A stretch of DNA of 20,087 nt from a virus. The notes under the pieces were generated by a model. It saw nothing but the letters and a program-made list of their open reading frames with translations, did not search any database and was not told the DNA's origin. Both the position numbers and the translations under genes were made by a program. This document shows positions 1 through 6,685 of the stretch, piece by piece (position 1 is the first letter of the stretch; each line of letters begins with the position of its first letter). The DNA is taken from positions 1 through 20,087 of the IMG/VR virus record IMGVR_UViG_3300032893_000309. One strand, written 5' to 3'.

Positions 1-124
1 TGGCAAGTTTTGTCCGTCCATCTTTGTCAATTCGCTGCTCAAGTTCGGGACATGTGGCACGAGTGTATCCTATACCTTGGCAAGATGGGCATTCACTGGG
101 CTTGGCCTTCGTCAAACGCTTCAT
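1..124 (-). CDS. Partial small zinc-motif protein (5' end only)
   Basis: Reading leftward from an ATG at 124 gives 41 codons before the window edge. The visible N-terminus starts MKRLTKAKPSECPSCQG and continues with a CPSC pair, a further Cys near residue 25 and a charged stretch. The CxxC pair looks like half of a zinc knuckle or a DnaJ-type zinc site, but the partner cysteines are outside the window. A GGAG lies 9 bases upstream of the start, inside the 3' end of the preceding gene, which it overlaps by about 30 bp in another frame. Function unknown. The start and frame are well supported; the length is unknown. Confidence 0.6.
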   Translation of the reverse strand, partial: MKRLTKAKPSECPSCQGIGYTRATCPELEQRIDKDGRTKLA

Positions 125-344
125 CGTCTTCGTCTCCCTCCATGTTCTCTAGTAACCAATTGTCATAGGTATCTGGCGCTAATTCCACGTCGTCGAGCAA
201 AGGAGGCTCTGCGAGCACTTCATACTCAGCTAATTCTTCGAGTAGCCCATCCATAAGCTTAGCGGCTTCATCGACTGTTACTGGATCACTCCTGCGCCAG
301 CGATTGAGAAAATCTTCTGCATCGAGAAAAGTCTTAGAAGGCAT
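93..344 (-). CDS. Small acidic hypothetical protein (83 aa)
   Basis: An 83-aa protein with strong net negative charge: the C-terminal third is mostly Asp and Glu (ENMEGDEDDEAFDEGQAQ) and there is no membrane segment or Cys motif. An AAGGTGG lies about 9 bases before the ATG. It is the penultimate visible gene of the leftward cluster and overlaps the start of the next gene. Small acidic phage early proteins often act as protein-binding inhibitors or DNA mimics, but nothing here shows that directly. No family was recognised. Confidence 0.65.
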   Translation of the reverse strand: MPSKTFLDAEDFLNRWRRSDPVTVDEAAKLMDGLLEELAEYEVLAEPPLLDDVELAPDTYDNWLLENMEGDEDDEAFDEGQAQ

Positions 345-377
345 AATGTAGGCCCACCTTTTATGTAAAGTCCTATG

Positions 378-572
378 TCACTTTCCGATGTGATCGGCTT
401 TCCACTTCCTCAACTCTATTAGCTCCTGCTTCATTTCCTCTGCCAGCTTGGCTTCGATGTCACCCGCAGCAGAAGCAGCCAAGCTATGCCCTGCTACGAA
501 AGCAATTCCCATCAGTATCAAGATTCCAAATAAAGTTAACATATCAGATAGCATCATCAATGTATCAGTCAT
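378..572 (-). CDS. Small membrane protein with C-terminal charged helix (64 aa)
   Basis: The protein begins MTDTLMMLSDMLTLFGIL. Residues about 10-35 form one hydrophobic membrane-spanning segment, followed by a charged amphipathic helix (EAKLAEEMKQELIELRKWK). The longer in-frame reading back to 665 was rejected because the ATG at 572 overlaps the stop of the upstream gene by 8 bp, a typical translational coupling, and the extra N-terminus is Cys- and Ser-rich with no clear ribosome binding site. It resembles a Type I or III single-pass phage membrane protein, perhaps spanin-like or holin-like in topology only. Function unknown. Confidence 0.6.
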   Translation of the reverse strand: MTDTLMMLSDMLTLFGILILMGIAFVAGHSLAASAAGDIEAKLAEEMKQELIELRKWKADHIGK

Positions 573-882
573 GCTCACCAAACCCGTTCTCCGAAGCTCC
601 GCGCTCAGCACGCAGAACGCTCGTGAGGCTCTGTTGGTACATGTACAGCCGCTCCCTGACTTCATCAGGGCACTCGCCTATCGACACCCCACAATCAATT
701 AGCGCCTGCCGCAAGAGAATGTCGAGCTGCTGTGCGCCACAGGTACACGGGCCGTGCCGCTTGCCCTCACGAGGATAACGGCAATCCGCACCGTGGACGG
801 CCTCGGGGCGACACACGCGCTTGTTCCGCAGCAGAACCAGTAGGCGCTCAACGTCCGATTCGCCTCTGCCGGTTCTGCTCAC
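565..882 (-). CDS. Hypothetical Cys/Arg-rich protein (105 aa)
   Basis: A 105-aa protein started by GTG, with GGAG 8 bases upstream. The start overlaps the stop of the preceding gene (GTGA), and its own stop overlaps the next start, so it sits in a coupled chain. Cysteines at about residues 24, 34, 46, 48, 64 and 71, with nearby His, suggest metal binding (CTCGAQQLDILLRQALIDCG). The rest is helical and charged. No known domain was recognised. Confidence 0.6.
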   Translation of the reverse strand: MSRTGRGESDVERLLVLLRNKRVCRPEAVHGADCRYPREGKRHGPCTCGAQQLDILLRQALIDCGVSIGECPDEVRERLYMYQQSLTSVLRAERGASENGFGEHD

Positions 883-1208
883 GAACGCTGCTCCGCTTTC
901 GTCTCGTCCGGTGGTGCGGCTTCGAGAACTCGTTTAGCCATGCGCCTATGGAAAGAACAAATTTCACACTGTCCGACGCTTTCCAGCGCCGCGCGCAGCC
1001 GCTCCTCGCGCTCGGCAGCATCGTCCACGAAGTTCTTGTAGCCTTGCATCAGGTCGTCGCGGCTCTTGGTCAGCCGCTCGATCTCGTCGGCGGCCTGCTC
1101 GATGTCATCCTCCATCGAATGGCTCATGTTCTGGCCGACTTCGCGAGCGATATGGCGCAGCTCCTGAAGATCGACCCGCTGATTTGAGGGTTTGTCGTGC
1201 GCGTTCAT
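879..1208 (-). CDS. Coiled-coil hypothetical phage protein (109 aa)
   Basis: The middle of the protein (about residues 35-78) is a charged heptad-like helix (EQAADEIERLTKSRDDLM), typical of small phage coiled-coil proteins. A CEICSFHRR motif near residue 80 is a possible zinc or redox site, and the C-terminus is Lys/Glu-rich. A GAGG precedes the ATG by about 10 bases. The gene follows the primase with a 64-bp gap and is coupled to the 105-aa gene downstream. It is likely a small early accessory protein. No catalytic motif is seen. Confidence 0.65.
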   Translation of the reverse strand: MNAHDKPSNQRVDLQELRHIAREVGQNMSHSMEDDIEQAADEIERLTKSRDDLMQGYKNFVDDAAEREERLRAALESVGQCEICSFHRRMAKRVLEAAPPDETKAEQRS

Positions 1209-1272
1209 GTGTGCCGAACCTCAATTCCATTCCGCATACATGTATGTTGCGCGAAACTGATCGTTTCTACTG

Positions 1273-2067
1273 TTAAGTAGCCATTTCCGCGCCATAAAAA
1301 ATTTTGCGAACCACGTCAGGAGTTTCATCTTTGATGTCCTTGTCCAGAATGATGATTTTGCACGAATCGAAAGCCTGTCCCCATTTCCGCGCAATCGAGA
1401 ATGCCTGCCCTGTGGCATCGGCATCGAGCGCGATCAGAATGCGGCTAGTGCATCGCTGTAGCTCGGCGACCTTTTCTTGATTTACTCCTGTGCCAAGAAT
1501 AGCGACTGCTGACAAGCAAGTATCCCATGCAACGCGGATCGCACTGATTTGATCTTCGACTAGCACAACAGGACCATCGCCCATGTTATGCCAATCTTGC
1601 ACAGGCTCCTCGTTGTCCATGAACGTGAGCGATTTTACTTCTGTGCCTTGGGATGGGATCGGAGCGCCGTCCCACGGCCTTCGACTCACCCAGCCGCGCC
1701 TCGTACCTTCAGGGCCGATGATCGGTAAAAAGTATCGACCACCTGACTTGCGGATATGCTCAAATGCTTCCTTTGGTGCATGGAATCGTCGGCTGAACCA
1801 ATTCAGGTCAGTATCATCGACGAGTTGCATATCCCCCGTATACGGACGGGCACGGCTGGGACGGACTTCGAGTGCGCCCCTTCCGGGGCGCTGATTATCG
1901 TAGCGAAAGCCACAGCTTGCTCTGTGGCATATCGCCGCTATATGCGGCGGATCGACCAGCATCGACATCGCATCATCCGGGGATCGACACTCCGGGCACC
2001 TAAGCCCGGTGTGCTGTCCCGGACCTATCCGCGCTGCTAGGTCCGCCAATTCGATTTCATTCCGCAT
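1273..2067 (-). CDS. Stand-alone DNA primase (zinc finger plus TOPRIM)
   Basis: Predicted to make RNA primers for phage DNA replication. The N-terminus has a zinc-binding site with Cys at 24, 27, 47 and 52 (CPEC and CHRASC), as in T7 gp4-type primases. Residues about 165-245 fit a TOPRIM fold: VVLVED with acidic E171, LGTGV around 191-195, and ALDADATG with D215 and D217 as metal ligands. AAAGGTGA lies 7 bases before the ATG. The 264-aa length matches the primase half of T7-like primase-helicases. No helicase domain is fused and none is seen elsewhere in the window, so the partner helicase would be elsewhere in the phage or supplied by the host. It could be another TOPRIM enzyme, but the zinc site plus this spacing favours a primase. 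Confidence 0.85.
   Translation of the reverse strand: MRNEIELADLAARIGPGQHTGLRCPECRSPDDAMSMLVDPPHIAAICHRASCGFRYDNQRPGRGALEVRPSRARPYTGDMQLVDDTDLNWFSRRFHAPKEAFEHIRKSGGRYFLPIIGPEGTRRGWVSRRPWDGAPIPSQGTEVKSLTFMDNEEPVQDWHNMGDGPVVLVEDQISAIRVAWDTCLSAVAILGTGVNQEKVAELQRCTSRILIALDADATGQAFSIARKWGQAFDSCKIIILDKDIKDETPDVVRKIFYGAEMAT
1874..1891. repeat. GC-rich hairpin inside the primase gene
   Basis: GCGCCCC and GGGGCGC form a perfect 7-bp stem around a TTCC loop. The same stem recurs at 2120-2137 with loop TGCC. Here it encodes part of the linker between the zinc finger and the TOPRIM domain (residues 59-65). Confidence 0.55.
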
Positions 2068-2090
2068 TTTGGGATCACCTTTGTATATTG

Positions 2091-2120
2091 CATATGAATA
2101 TTCATATGCATATGAATATG
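2091..2120. promoter_or_regulatory. AT-rich palindromes upstream of primase
   Basis: CATATGAATATTCATATG (2091-2108) is a perfect 18-bp palindrome. It is followed at once by another CATATGAATATG copy (2109-2120) that runs into the GC hairpin. It lies just upstream of the primase ribosome binding site, so it could be an operator or an RNA structure in the primase leader. No binding protein can be named. Confidence 0.5.
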
Positions 2121-2142
2121 CGCCCCTGCCGGGGCGCTTTTC
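2120..2142 (+). terminator. Candidate intrinsic terminator, plus-strand direction
   Basis: A GCGCCCC/GGGGCGC stem with a TGCC tetraloop is followed on the plus strand by TTTTC. The genes on both sides read on the minus strand, where no T-run follows the stem. If it terminates, it stops transcription coming from the left against the early genes. On the minus strand it could instead be a processing or stability hairpin between the sigma-like gene and the primase gene. Confidence 0.45.
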
Positions 2143-2180
2143 ATTTGCAATATCCTATTGTTGCTGGAATCGAGAGGATT

Positions 2181-2576
2181 TTATGTTGAATCGCGCACGT
2201 AGTGCGTATGCCACACGTAATCGAATGCCTCGATTTCATCTGCAACGTCGTCAATCTGGATGGCTTCGATGGCAGATTGTGCTTCATCATCTGTGAAAAC
2301 TGGTACACCACGATGGTCTCCGGTTATCCCCACCGATGCAGTTCGCCACGCCGCTTTGAGTTGTGCCCGTGCAATCGGCTTACTAAGATAAGTCCGAAGA
2401 TTACCACGGCTAGGATCAAAGCTACCAATCGAAACAAGTGCAGCCAAAATGCCTTCCTGTGCCAAATCTTCATAGTCCTCCTCGTCCAGACGTGTAGGTA
2501 ACCTACCGTCCCGTCGTAATGCCGCCAGCACGGCAACTGATAGCTTATGTAGTAATGCTGGGTCAACATCAGTCAT
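2181..2576 (-). CDS. Sigma-factor region-2-like protein (131 aa)
   Basis: Residues about 34-78 resemble sigma70 region 2: DYEDLAQEGILAALVSIGSF, then DPSRGNLRTYLSKPIARA, parallel to the sigma70 pattern of DLxQEG followed by FDxxRG.xFxTYA...R. That region binds the core polymerase clamp and the -10 element. Region 4 is missing: after residue 80 the sequence is acidic and ends at 131. The start at 2576 was chosen over 2609 because AAAGGAG lies 7 bases before this ATG. It may be a phage sigma-like or anti-host transcription regulator, or a region-2 mimic that sequesters core polymerase. The region-2 likeness is by eye. Confidence 0.6.
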   Translation of the reverse strand: MTDVDPALLHKLSVAVLAALRRDGRLPTRLDEEDYEDLAQEGILAALVSIGSFDPSRGNLRTYLSKPIARAQLKAAWRTASVGITGDHRGVPVFTDDEAQSAIEAIQIDDVADEIEAFDYVWHTHYVRDST

Positions 2577-2782
2577 TAGGATTCTCCTTTCAAATTCAAT
2601 CGAGGGCACTCCATGAGTATGCCGCTAGTCGCAAACAGCGTAACGCCGCGATCTTTAAGTCTACAACACTAACGCGATAATAATTGCGCTAGCTTTCGGT
2701 CCATAGTTTATAAGCTAGGAACCTATTGTATGCAGACCGTCGTTTTACTGCTCGGCACACTCAGGGAATGCCCTCTGTTGAA
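2577..2782. other. Intergenic stretch, no gene recognised
   Basis: About 200 bp between the sigma-like gene and the 35-aa membrane peptide. The only minus-strand reading frame with an ATG is 11 codons long and has no ribosome binding site. The ribosome binding site of the sigma-like gene is at its left end. No convincing promoter or terminator was found. Confidence 0.5.
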
Positions 2783-2890
2783 TCACCTGAAGAACCATGC
2801 AATCAGCCAAAAGTAAGCACAGGCAATGATAGCGGTGATTACCCAGCCTAACGCATGATACACAGGCTCAGTGTCAAGGCATTTGAACAT
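2783..2890 (-). CDS. Single-span membrane micropeptide (35 aa)
   Basis: The peptide begins MFKCLDTEPVYHALGWV, has one hydrophobic span (about residues 14-34, rich in Ile, Ala, Trp and Phe) and ends in Arg just before the stop. Its ATG shares one base with the stop of the glutamine amidotransferase gene (TGATG), so translation is probably coupled. The size and topology fit an accessory membrane anchor or regulator. Being co-translated with the amidotransferase and amidoligase, it might place them at the membrane; that is inference only. Confidence 0.55.
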   Translation of the reverse strand: MFKCLDTEPVYHALGWVITAIIACAYFWLIAWFFR

Positions 2891-4164
2891 CACTTTTCAC
2901 TCACTCTGGGAAGATAGATCACCTTGCCATCAACAGCGCGCACAATCCTATGCGCTCCGGCCCTTTCCGCGAGCCACCGTTGTACTTCTGAGGCGTTATC
3001 AACCTCAAGCTCTGCGAGGCATTCACGGCAATCTTCCCAATTGTCGTTTCCATGCTCGCAAACCGACGTAGAAGGCTTAGGAGCGGGTTTCTCTTCAGGG
3101 TGCTCCCCAACCTCCAATGTAGGCCCGGACGGCATGGCGGGCTTTTCCGGGGCTTTGGCGGCCTCTCTCGTGGCCTGTTCCCGGTAGTACCGCTCTAGCC
3201 GATCCTCGGGGCACCAGCAAGGTAAGAACCCTTGCGGAGGGTCTTTCTTAAAGCGCAGGCACAACGGGCATTTCCTTGTGTCATTCTCCGTTGTCGGTCT
3301 CGAAGTCTCATCAATCCGCTGTTGCTGCACTTGCCTCTCAGCATCGCGTTGCTTATAGACTTCTCTCATGTCAATAAGTTCGCCTTTCTCTACCTTAAGT
3401 TTCTGGAATGTCATCCCTTCCCAGAAACCGTAAGAGTTATGCTGATAGCTCCAGATTATTGACGTGCCATAAGGGCCGCCGTAATCACTGGCGCGTGTGC
3501 TCGTCGGAAGGTAGCTCTGCCCACCAGTCGGGAATATACCCGTAGAGCGATTGTAGTAGCCGCCCGTCGTATACCTTTGACTCGCCGGGCGCATGCGAGT
3601 AGGAACAAAATGAAAGCCTGTCTTCATGGAGCTTGGCAGACTGTACTGGTTGCTATACCAAATTCCGTCAATCGTAATGCCCTCGTCGGCGTTCAGAGTG
3701 ACGAACTTTCCGCCCTCATACATGACAATGCCCTTGTTAGAGCGTCCCATATCGGAGCAGATTTTGTTCCAATACTCCAAGTCATCGTTTGTGCTTGGCG
3801 CGTCAATGAGTTTGTTTACATAAAGCAGCGTATCGGATGCATCCTCGTCTGCATCCTTTGCCGTGCTTCCGATGACGCCATTATGCATCATCCAAGCTTC
3901 CACGTTCGGTAGCTTGAATGGATGACACAAGGCCAAGCCTCTCGCGCCATGCGTTGCAAAGCGCCAATGAACAGCATGGGACAAGCCTTCCTTGGCAAGC
4001 CCCGCGATGTACACGCGGGCACGCTTCAATTGCTTGTTTCCGTAGAACTTCTCGACGCCTTGCGCGGACATGACGCCAATGCCATCAGGGTTCACCCGAT
4101 TTGCATTGTCAATCACTTCGCGTGTCAGGCTTTTGCCTTTCGGCACGTAAGCGATAAGACACAT
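2890..4164 (-). CDS. Class II glutamine amidotransferase-like protein (Ntn hydrolase)
   Basis: Predicted to release ammonia from glutamine for the amidoligase encoded just upstream. The start at 4164 places Cys at residue 2 (MCLIAYVPKG), the N-terminal nucleophile of this family after Met removal; AAGGAG sits about 8 bases before it, and the upstream stop is one base away. Further family features are NPDGIG (25-30), HWRFATHG (66-73), WMMHNG (91-96) and SDT (110-112). The glutaminase-like domain spans about 1-200. The rest (to 424) is Gly/Tyr/Ser-rich, then charged, with two Cys clusters (299, 302, 316, 318 and 369, 379, 382) that look like zinc sites. No synthetase domain is fused. It could be another Ntn amidohydrolase, but the neighbour favours a glutaminase role. 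Confidence 0.85.
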   Translation of the reverse strand: MCLIAYVPKGKSLTREVIDNANRVNPDGIGVMSAQGVEKFYGNKQLKRARVYIAGLAKEGLSHAVHWRFATHGARGLALCHPFKLPNVEAWMMHNGVIGSTAKDADEDASDTLLYVNKLIDAPSTNDDLEYWNKICSDMGRSNKGIVMYEGGKFVTLNADEGITIDGIWYSNQYSLPSSMKTGFHFVPTRMRPASQRYTTGGYYNRSTGIFPTGGQSYLPTSTRASDYGGPYGTSIIWSYQHNSYGFWEGMTFQKLKVEKGELIDMREVYKQRDAERQVQQQRIDETSRPTTENDTRKCPLCLRFKKDPPQGFLPCWCPEDRLERYYREQATREAAKAPEKPAMPSGPTLEVGEHPEEKPAPKPSTSVCEHGNDNWEDCRECLAELEVDNASEVQRWLAERAGAHRIVRAVDGKVIYLPRVSEK

Positions 4165-4165
4165 A

Positions 4166-5896
4166 TCAGATGTCTCCTTCGGTTGGTTCACATAACACAT
4201 GTCCGGGGATATCTCCCCAATCACGTCCTAACGCTCGCGCCTTTTGCGCTGCACGAGCGAATGCCTTCGTCGGCTGATATTCTTCCTTGATAAACTTCAC
4301 AAGATGCGGATACAGTCCTTTGTTATCGTATATCCATTCAACCATAGCGGCAGGATCGTGCATCTTCTGGATGCTCTGCTCAAGTGCATAGATGCACAAG
4401 GCTTCGGCAAACTCCAGATTTTTCATCACGCGCTCATACCGCAGATTGCCACGGAATATACGCAACTCGGCCGTTCCTTTGTTCTTAGACGTACTCAGCG
4501 CGCCATGTGCCTCGTCACGAATAAGCTTGCCGCCATCGGCAACTTTCTTCACGTAACGATGGCAATACTGCGCTTCACTGCGCTGCGCAATGGTAACGAT
4601 TAGCTGCTGCATTTCTGGAGCATTGACTGCTACCAACATCTTGCCAAGCTGCAAGCTTGACAATGCACGGCGATTGATATGGATATGCATTCCACACTGG
4701 CGCGTATTCTGTCCTGACTGCGCTACTTTACGTAACTCACCAAGGATCGCTGTCCATTGAACATACTTATCCGATTTGTGATCGGCAAGCGTGTATGGCA
4801 ACGTAATCATTTCCACGCCATTGCTTCCTAAGCTGCTATCCGCACACAGAATGTACGGACGCCCAGCTACCCATTTGCCGCCTAAAGCAGCAACTACGTG
4901 TCCAAGGTTATGCTTAGGATTCGATTGCATTTCCAACTCTACGCCAAAGCAAAGCGAGTCCTTTTTAGTCACAGCCGGAAAGCCGTGCATCTTTATCACG
5001 TTAGTTCCGTAGGAAAAGACTGGTGTACTTGACGCATGCCGCGACAGCACAAGCTGCTGATACGTGGCGTCTGCATTGTACAGAACTGCATCGGCCTCAG
5101 CCTCAGTCATGAACCAATATTCAGGTCCTTGGAACCAATGCCGTTGCGCATACATCGCTGAAGCATACACGCGCTGTCCATTACGCATTGCCCACACAGA
5201 ATCATTGTGCCGGATATATCCGCCATCTGTCTCTGTCGCATTGATGAAGTATTCGTCAATGCAGCTACGGCATACCCTACCGTTGCGTACTGTATCTCGC
5301 ATAGCAGTCGCCGCTACGCTTTCTCCGCAGCTTGGGCACTCTACGCGAGCAGGCATTGCGTCGTGCTTAGCCTTGAGTTTGGCAAAGCAAGCCATGCACA
5401 GATGTCCTTTCGGGTGTCCTACCGTGCCGGCAAATGCCATGAATGGCGTATTTGCTGGGATAGTTCTGTTCGGTGCCGCATAAGTTTGACAACGATACCC
5501 TGCACATCCATGTTGACGGCTGAGCGGATTCTCCCACTGCGCTTGCAAATAATTTCCAGGCTGAAAATTATTGTCTCGCTTGGTGATGATGTTATCTGGC
5601 GCATCATCATAGTTGGCATCCTCGGCATCAGCCGAGAATAGCTCCGGGGCAATCTCTTGCAAATTCGGAGCGCCGAAATAGCTATGCGCGCAGTCGAGGC
5701 ACAGGACATATGCTGGTGTTGCCCAGCATGCCCTATGCTGCGGAGTGCGGCAGCTTCCGCACTCTCCACCGTTGACAAACGGTATGACAAAGAACCGCAT
5801 GTTAGTAGCTTGCGCGTCTTGCACGCGGAGACGCTGGGGAGGGCTTTGCCAGTGTCGCCCCTCTTGGCGTCGTTCAGGTTCCCATACACAAGGCAT
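4166..5896 (-). CDS. Zinc-ribbon amidoligase (COOH-NH2 ligase, GS-like fold)
   Basis: Predicted to activate a carboxylate with ATP and join it to an amine or ammonia. The C-terminal part (about 312-510) has the signature of the glutamine-synthetase-like amidoligase family: FGVELEM (317-323), ADSSLGSNGVEMITLP (352-367), CGMHIHINRR (401-410) and AELRIFRGNL (476-485). The conserved acids and His (E320, E322, E362, H404, H406, E477, R479) are all present. The N-terminal half has several Cys pairs (46/49, 66/69; 131/136; 167/170; 187/190, 209/212), probably zinc ribbons that select the target. AAAGGAGG precedes the ATG by 7 bases. The next gene is a class II glutaminase. The substrate is unknown: cell-wall peptide, protein or small molecule are all possible. 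Confidence 0.85.
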   Translation of the reverse strand: MPCVWEPERRQEGRHWQSPPQRLRVQDAQATNMRFFVIPFVNGGECGSCRTPQHRACWATPAYVLCLDCAHSYFGAPNLQEIAPELFSADAEDANYDDAPDNIITKRDNNFQPGNYLQAQWENPLSRQHGCAGYRCQTYAAPNRTIPANTPFMAFAGTVGHPKGHLCMACFAKLKAKHDAMPARVECPSCGESVAATAMRDTVRNGRVCRSCIDEYFINATETDGGYIRHNDSVWAMRNGQRVYASAMYAQRHWFQGPEYWFMTEAEADAVLYNADATYQQLVLSRHASSTPVFSYGTNVIKMHGFPAVTKKDSLCFGVELEMQSNPKHNLGHVVAALGGKWVAGRPYILCADSSLGSNGVEMITLPYTLADHKSDKYVQWTAILGELRKVAQSGQNTRQCGMHIHINRRALSSLQLGKMLVAVNAPEMQQLIVTIAQRSEAQYCHRYVKKVADGGKLIRDEAHGALSTSKNKGTAELRIFRGNLRYERVMKNLEFAEALCIYALEQSIQKMHDPAAMVEWIYDNKGLYPHLVKFIKEEYQPTKAFARAAQKARALGRDWGDIPGHVLCEPTEGDI

Positions 5897-5926
5897 TGTC
5901 TGCCCTCCTTTTGCAATTATTCAAAA

Positions 5927-5953
5927 TACGGCACTCGTGAACTGAATGCCGTA
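5927..5953 (-). terminator. Weak terminator or attenuator hairpin before amidoligase
   Basis: On the minus strand, TACGGCA and TGCCGTA make a 7-bp stem with a 13-nt loop, followed by TTTTGAATAATT. It lies in the 98-bp gap between the 91-aa gene and the amidoligase, about 20 bases before the amidoligase ribosome binding site. A second small stem (GGTAG/CTACC, about 5974-5989) precedes it. It could partly terminate transcription and so set the level of the amidoligase and amidotransferase. Confidence 0.4.
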
Positions 5954-5994
5954 GGCTTGAATAAGCGCTTGTTAGGTAGGACCAGCTACCGTGC

Positions 5995-6270
5995 TTATAC
6001 GGCTACGGCAGCCTTCCCGTTGATGATGTTTCCGTCCTTGTCGAACACGTTGCCCGAGCCCCCGTTCAGGGCATTGATCTTGTTCAAGGCAGCGCCTCGA
6101 CTGGTGTGACGGGACAGCACGACAAAGCGGCTATCCTCGCCATCGAACATCCAGTAGCCCACGACTGTCGAAGTCGGTGACTCGCCGCGATAGACGATGG
6201 CACTCGTGGTCACTCCGCCCTCTTTCGACAGTGCAGTGACCTTGGCATTGGCTCCGGTCTTTCTCGACAT
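5995..6270 (-). CDS. Hypothetical protein (91 aa) upstream of amidoligase
   Basis: A basic N-terminus (MSRKTGANAKVTALSKEGG) precedes an alternating beta-like core (SAIVYRG, STVVGYWMF, DSRFVVLS) and a small C-terminal tail ending in small and hydrophobic residues (NGKAAVAV). AGGAGAG lies 7 bases before the ATG. No known family was recognised and there is no Cys or membrane span. It is the gene immediately before the amidoligase, so it could be its substrate or a partner; there is no direct evidence. Confidence 0.65.
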   Translation of the reverse strand: MSRKTGANAKVTALSKEGGVTTSAIVYRGESPTSTVVGYWMFDGEDSRFVVLSRHTSRGAALNKINALNGGSGNVFDKDGNIINGKAAVAV

Positions 6271-6298
6271 TTGCTTTCTCTCCTGTGGCTATGCCACG

Positions 6299-6541
6299 TT
6301 ACATGTCATTGAATGGATCAAATTCACACTCGAAAATGCGGCGTGAGCGCATGTCTGCTTCAAAGGCTTTGTAGTCTGCCTCGTCCGCAAATAACGCACC
6401 CTGTGCCGTGCCATACTCACACGCTTCGCAGACAATGAGCTGCTTGCGTTTAGTACAGGTGTCTCGGGAATGGACACGCATATCAGCATCCCAGCTACCA
6501 GAAGGCTTAGCGCGTCTCTCGAAAGGAATGACTTTGCCCAC
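6299..6541 (-). CDS. Small Cys-motif protein, GTG start (80 aa)
   Basis: It starts MGKVIPFERRAKPSGSW, a common N-terminal style for small cytoplasmic proteins, from GTG with GAGG about 9 bases upstream. Cysteines at about 29, 38 and 41 (VCEACEYG) make a partial zinc knuckle, and the C-terminus is acidic and ends FECEFDPFNDM. An alternative frame starting two bases upstream (84 aa) was rejected because it is Cys- and Ser-scattered without a plausible fold. Function unknown. It lies 28 bp before the 91-aa gene. Confidence 0.6.
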   Translation of the reverse strand: MGKVIPFERRAKPSGSWDADMRVHSRDTCTKRKQLIVCEACEYGTAQGALFADEADYKAFEADMRSRRIFECEFDPFNDM

Positions 6542-6547
6542 ATTGGC

Positions 6548-6685
6548 CTACCTCGTTATCCACGCAAAAGCGTAGAGTATAGCCATTAGCAACATGATTG
6601 CTGCTATGGCGATTCTGAATGGGGGACTTATCGAATTGCCTACAGTCTTTCGACGGCAAGCTTCGCATTGCTTAGGGTGGTGCAT
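6548..6685 (-). CDS. CxxC membrane micropeptide (45 aa)
   Basis: It begins MHHPKQCEACRRKTVGNS, with a CxxC pair (7/10) and His residues that could bind metal, then one membrane span (about 25-43, rich in Ile, Ala, Met and Leu) and a final Arg. AGAAGG lies 8 bases before this ATG, whereas the in-frame starts further upstream have no ribosome binding site. The start overlaps the end of the preceding gene by 14 bp. Likely orientation is Cys end in the cytoplasm, by the positive-inside rule. Function unknown. Confidence 0.55.
   Translation of the reverse strand: MHHPKQCEACRRKTVGNSISPPFRIAIAAIMLLMAILYAFAWITR

Noticed and set aside
2009-2296. 95-aa plus-strand frame
   Set aside because: It crosses the palindromes and terminator-like hairpin and runs against the sigma-like and primase genes.
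5419-5916. 165-aa minus-strand frame overlapping the amidoligase
   Set aside because: It lies in another frame inside the amidoligase, which has clear family motifs and an AAAGGAGG site; the 165-aa translation is low in ordered motifs.
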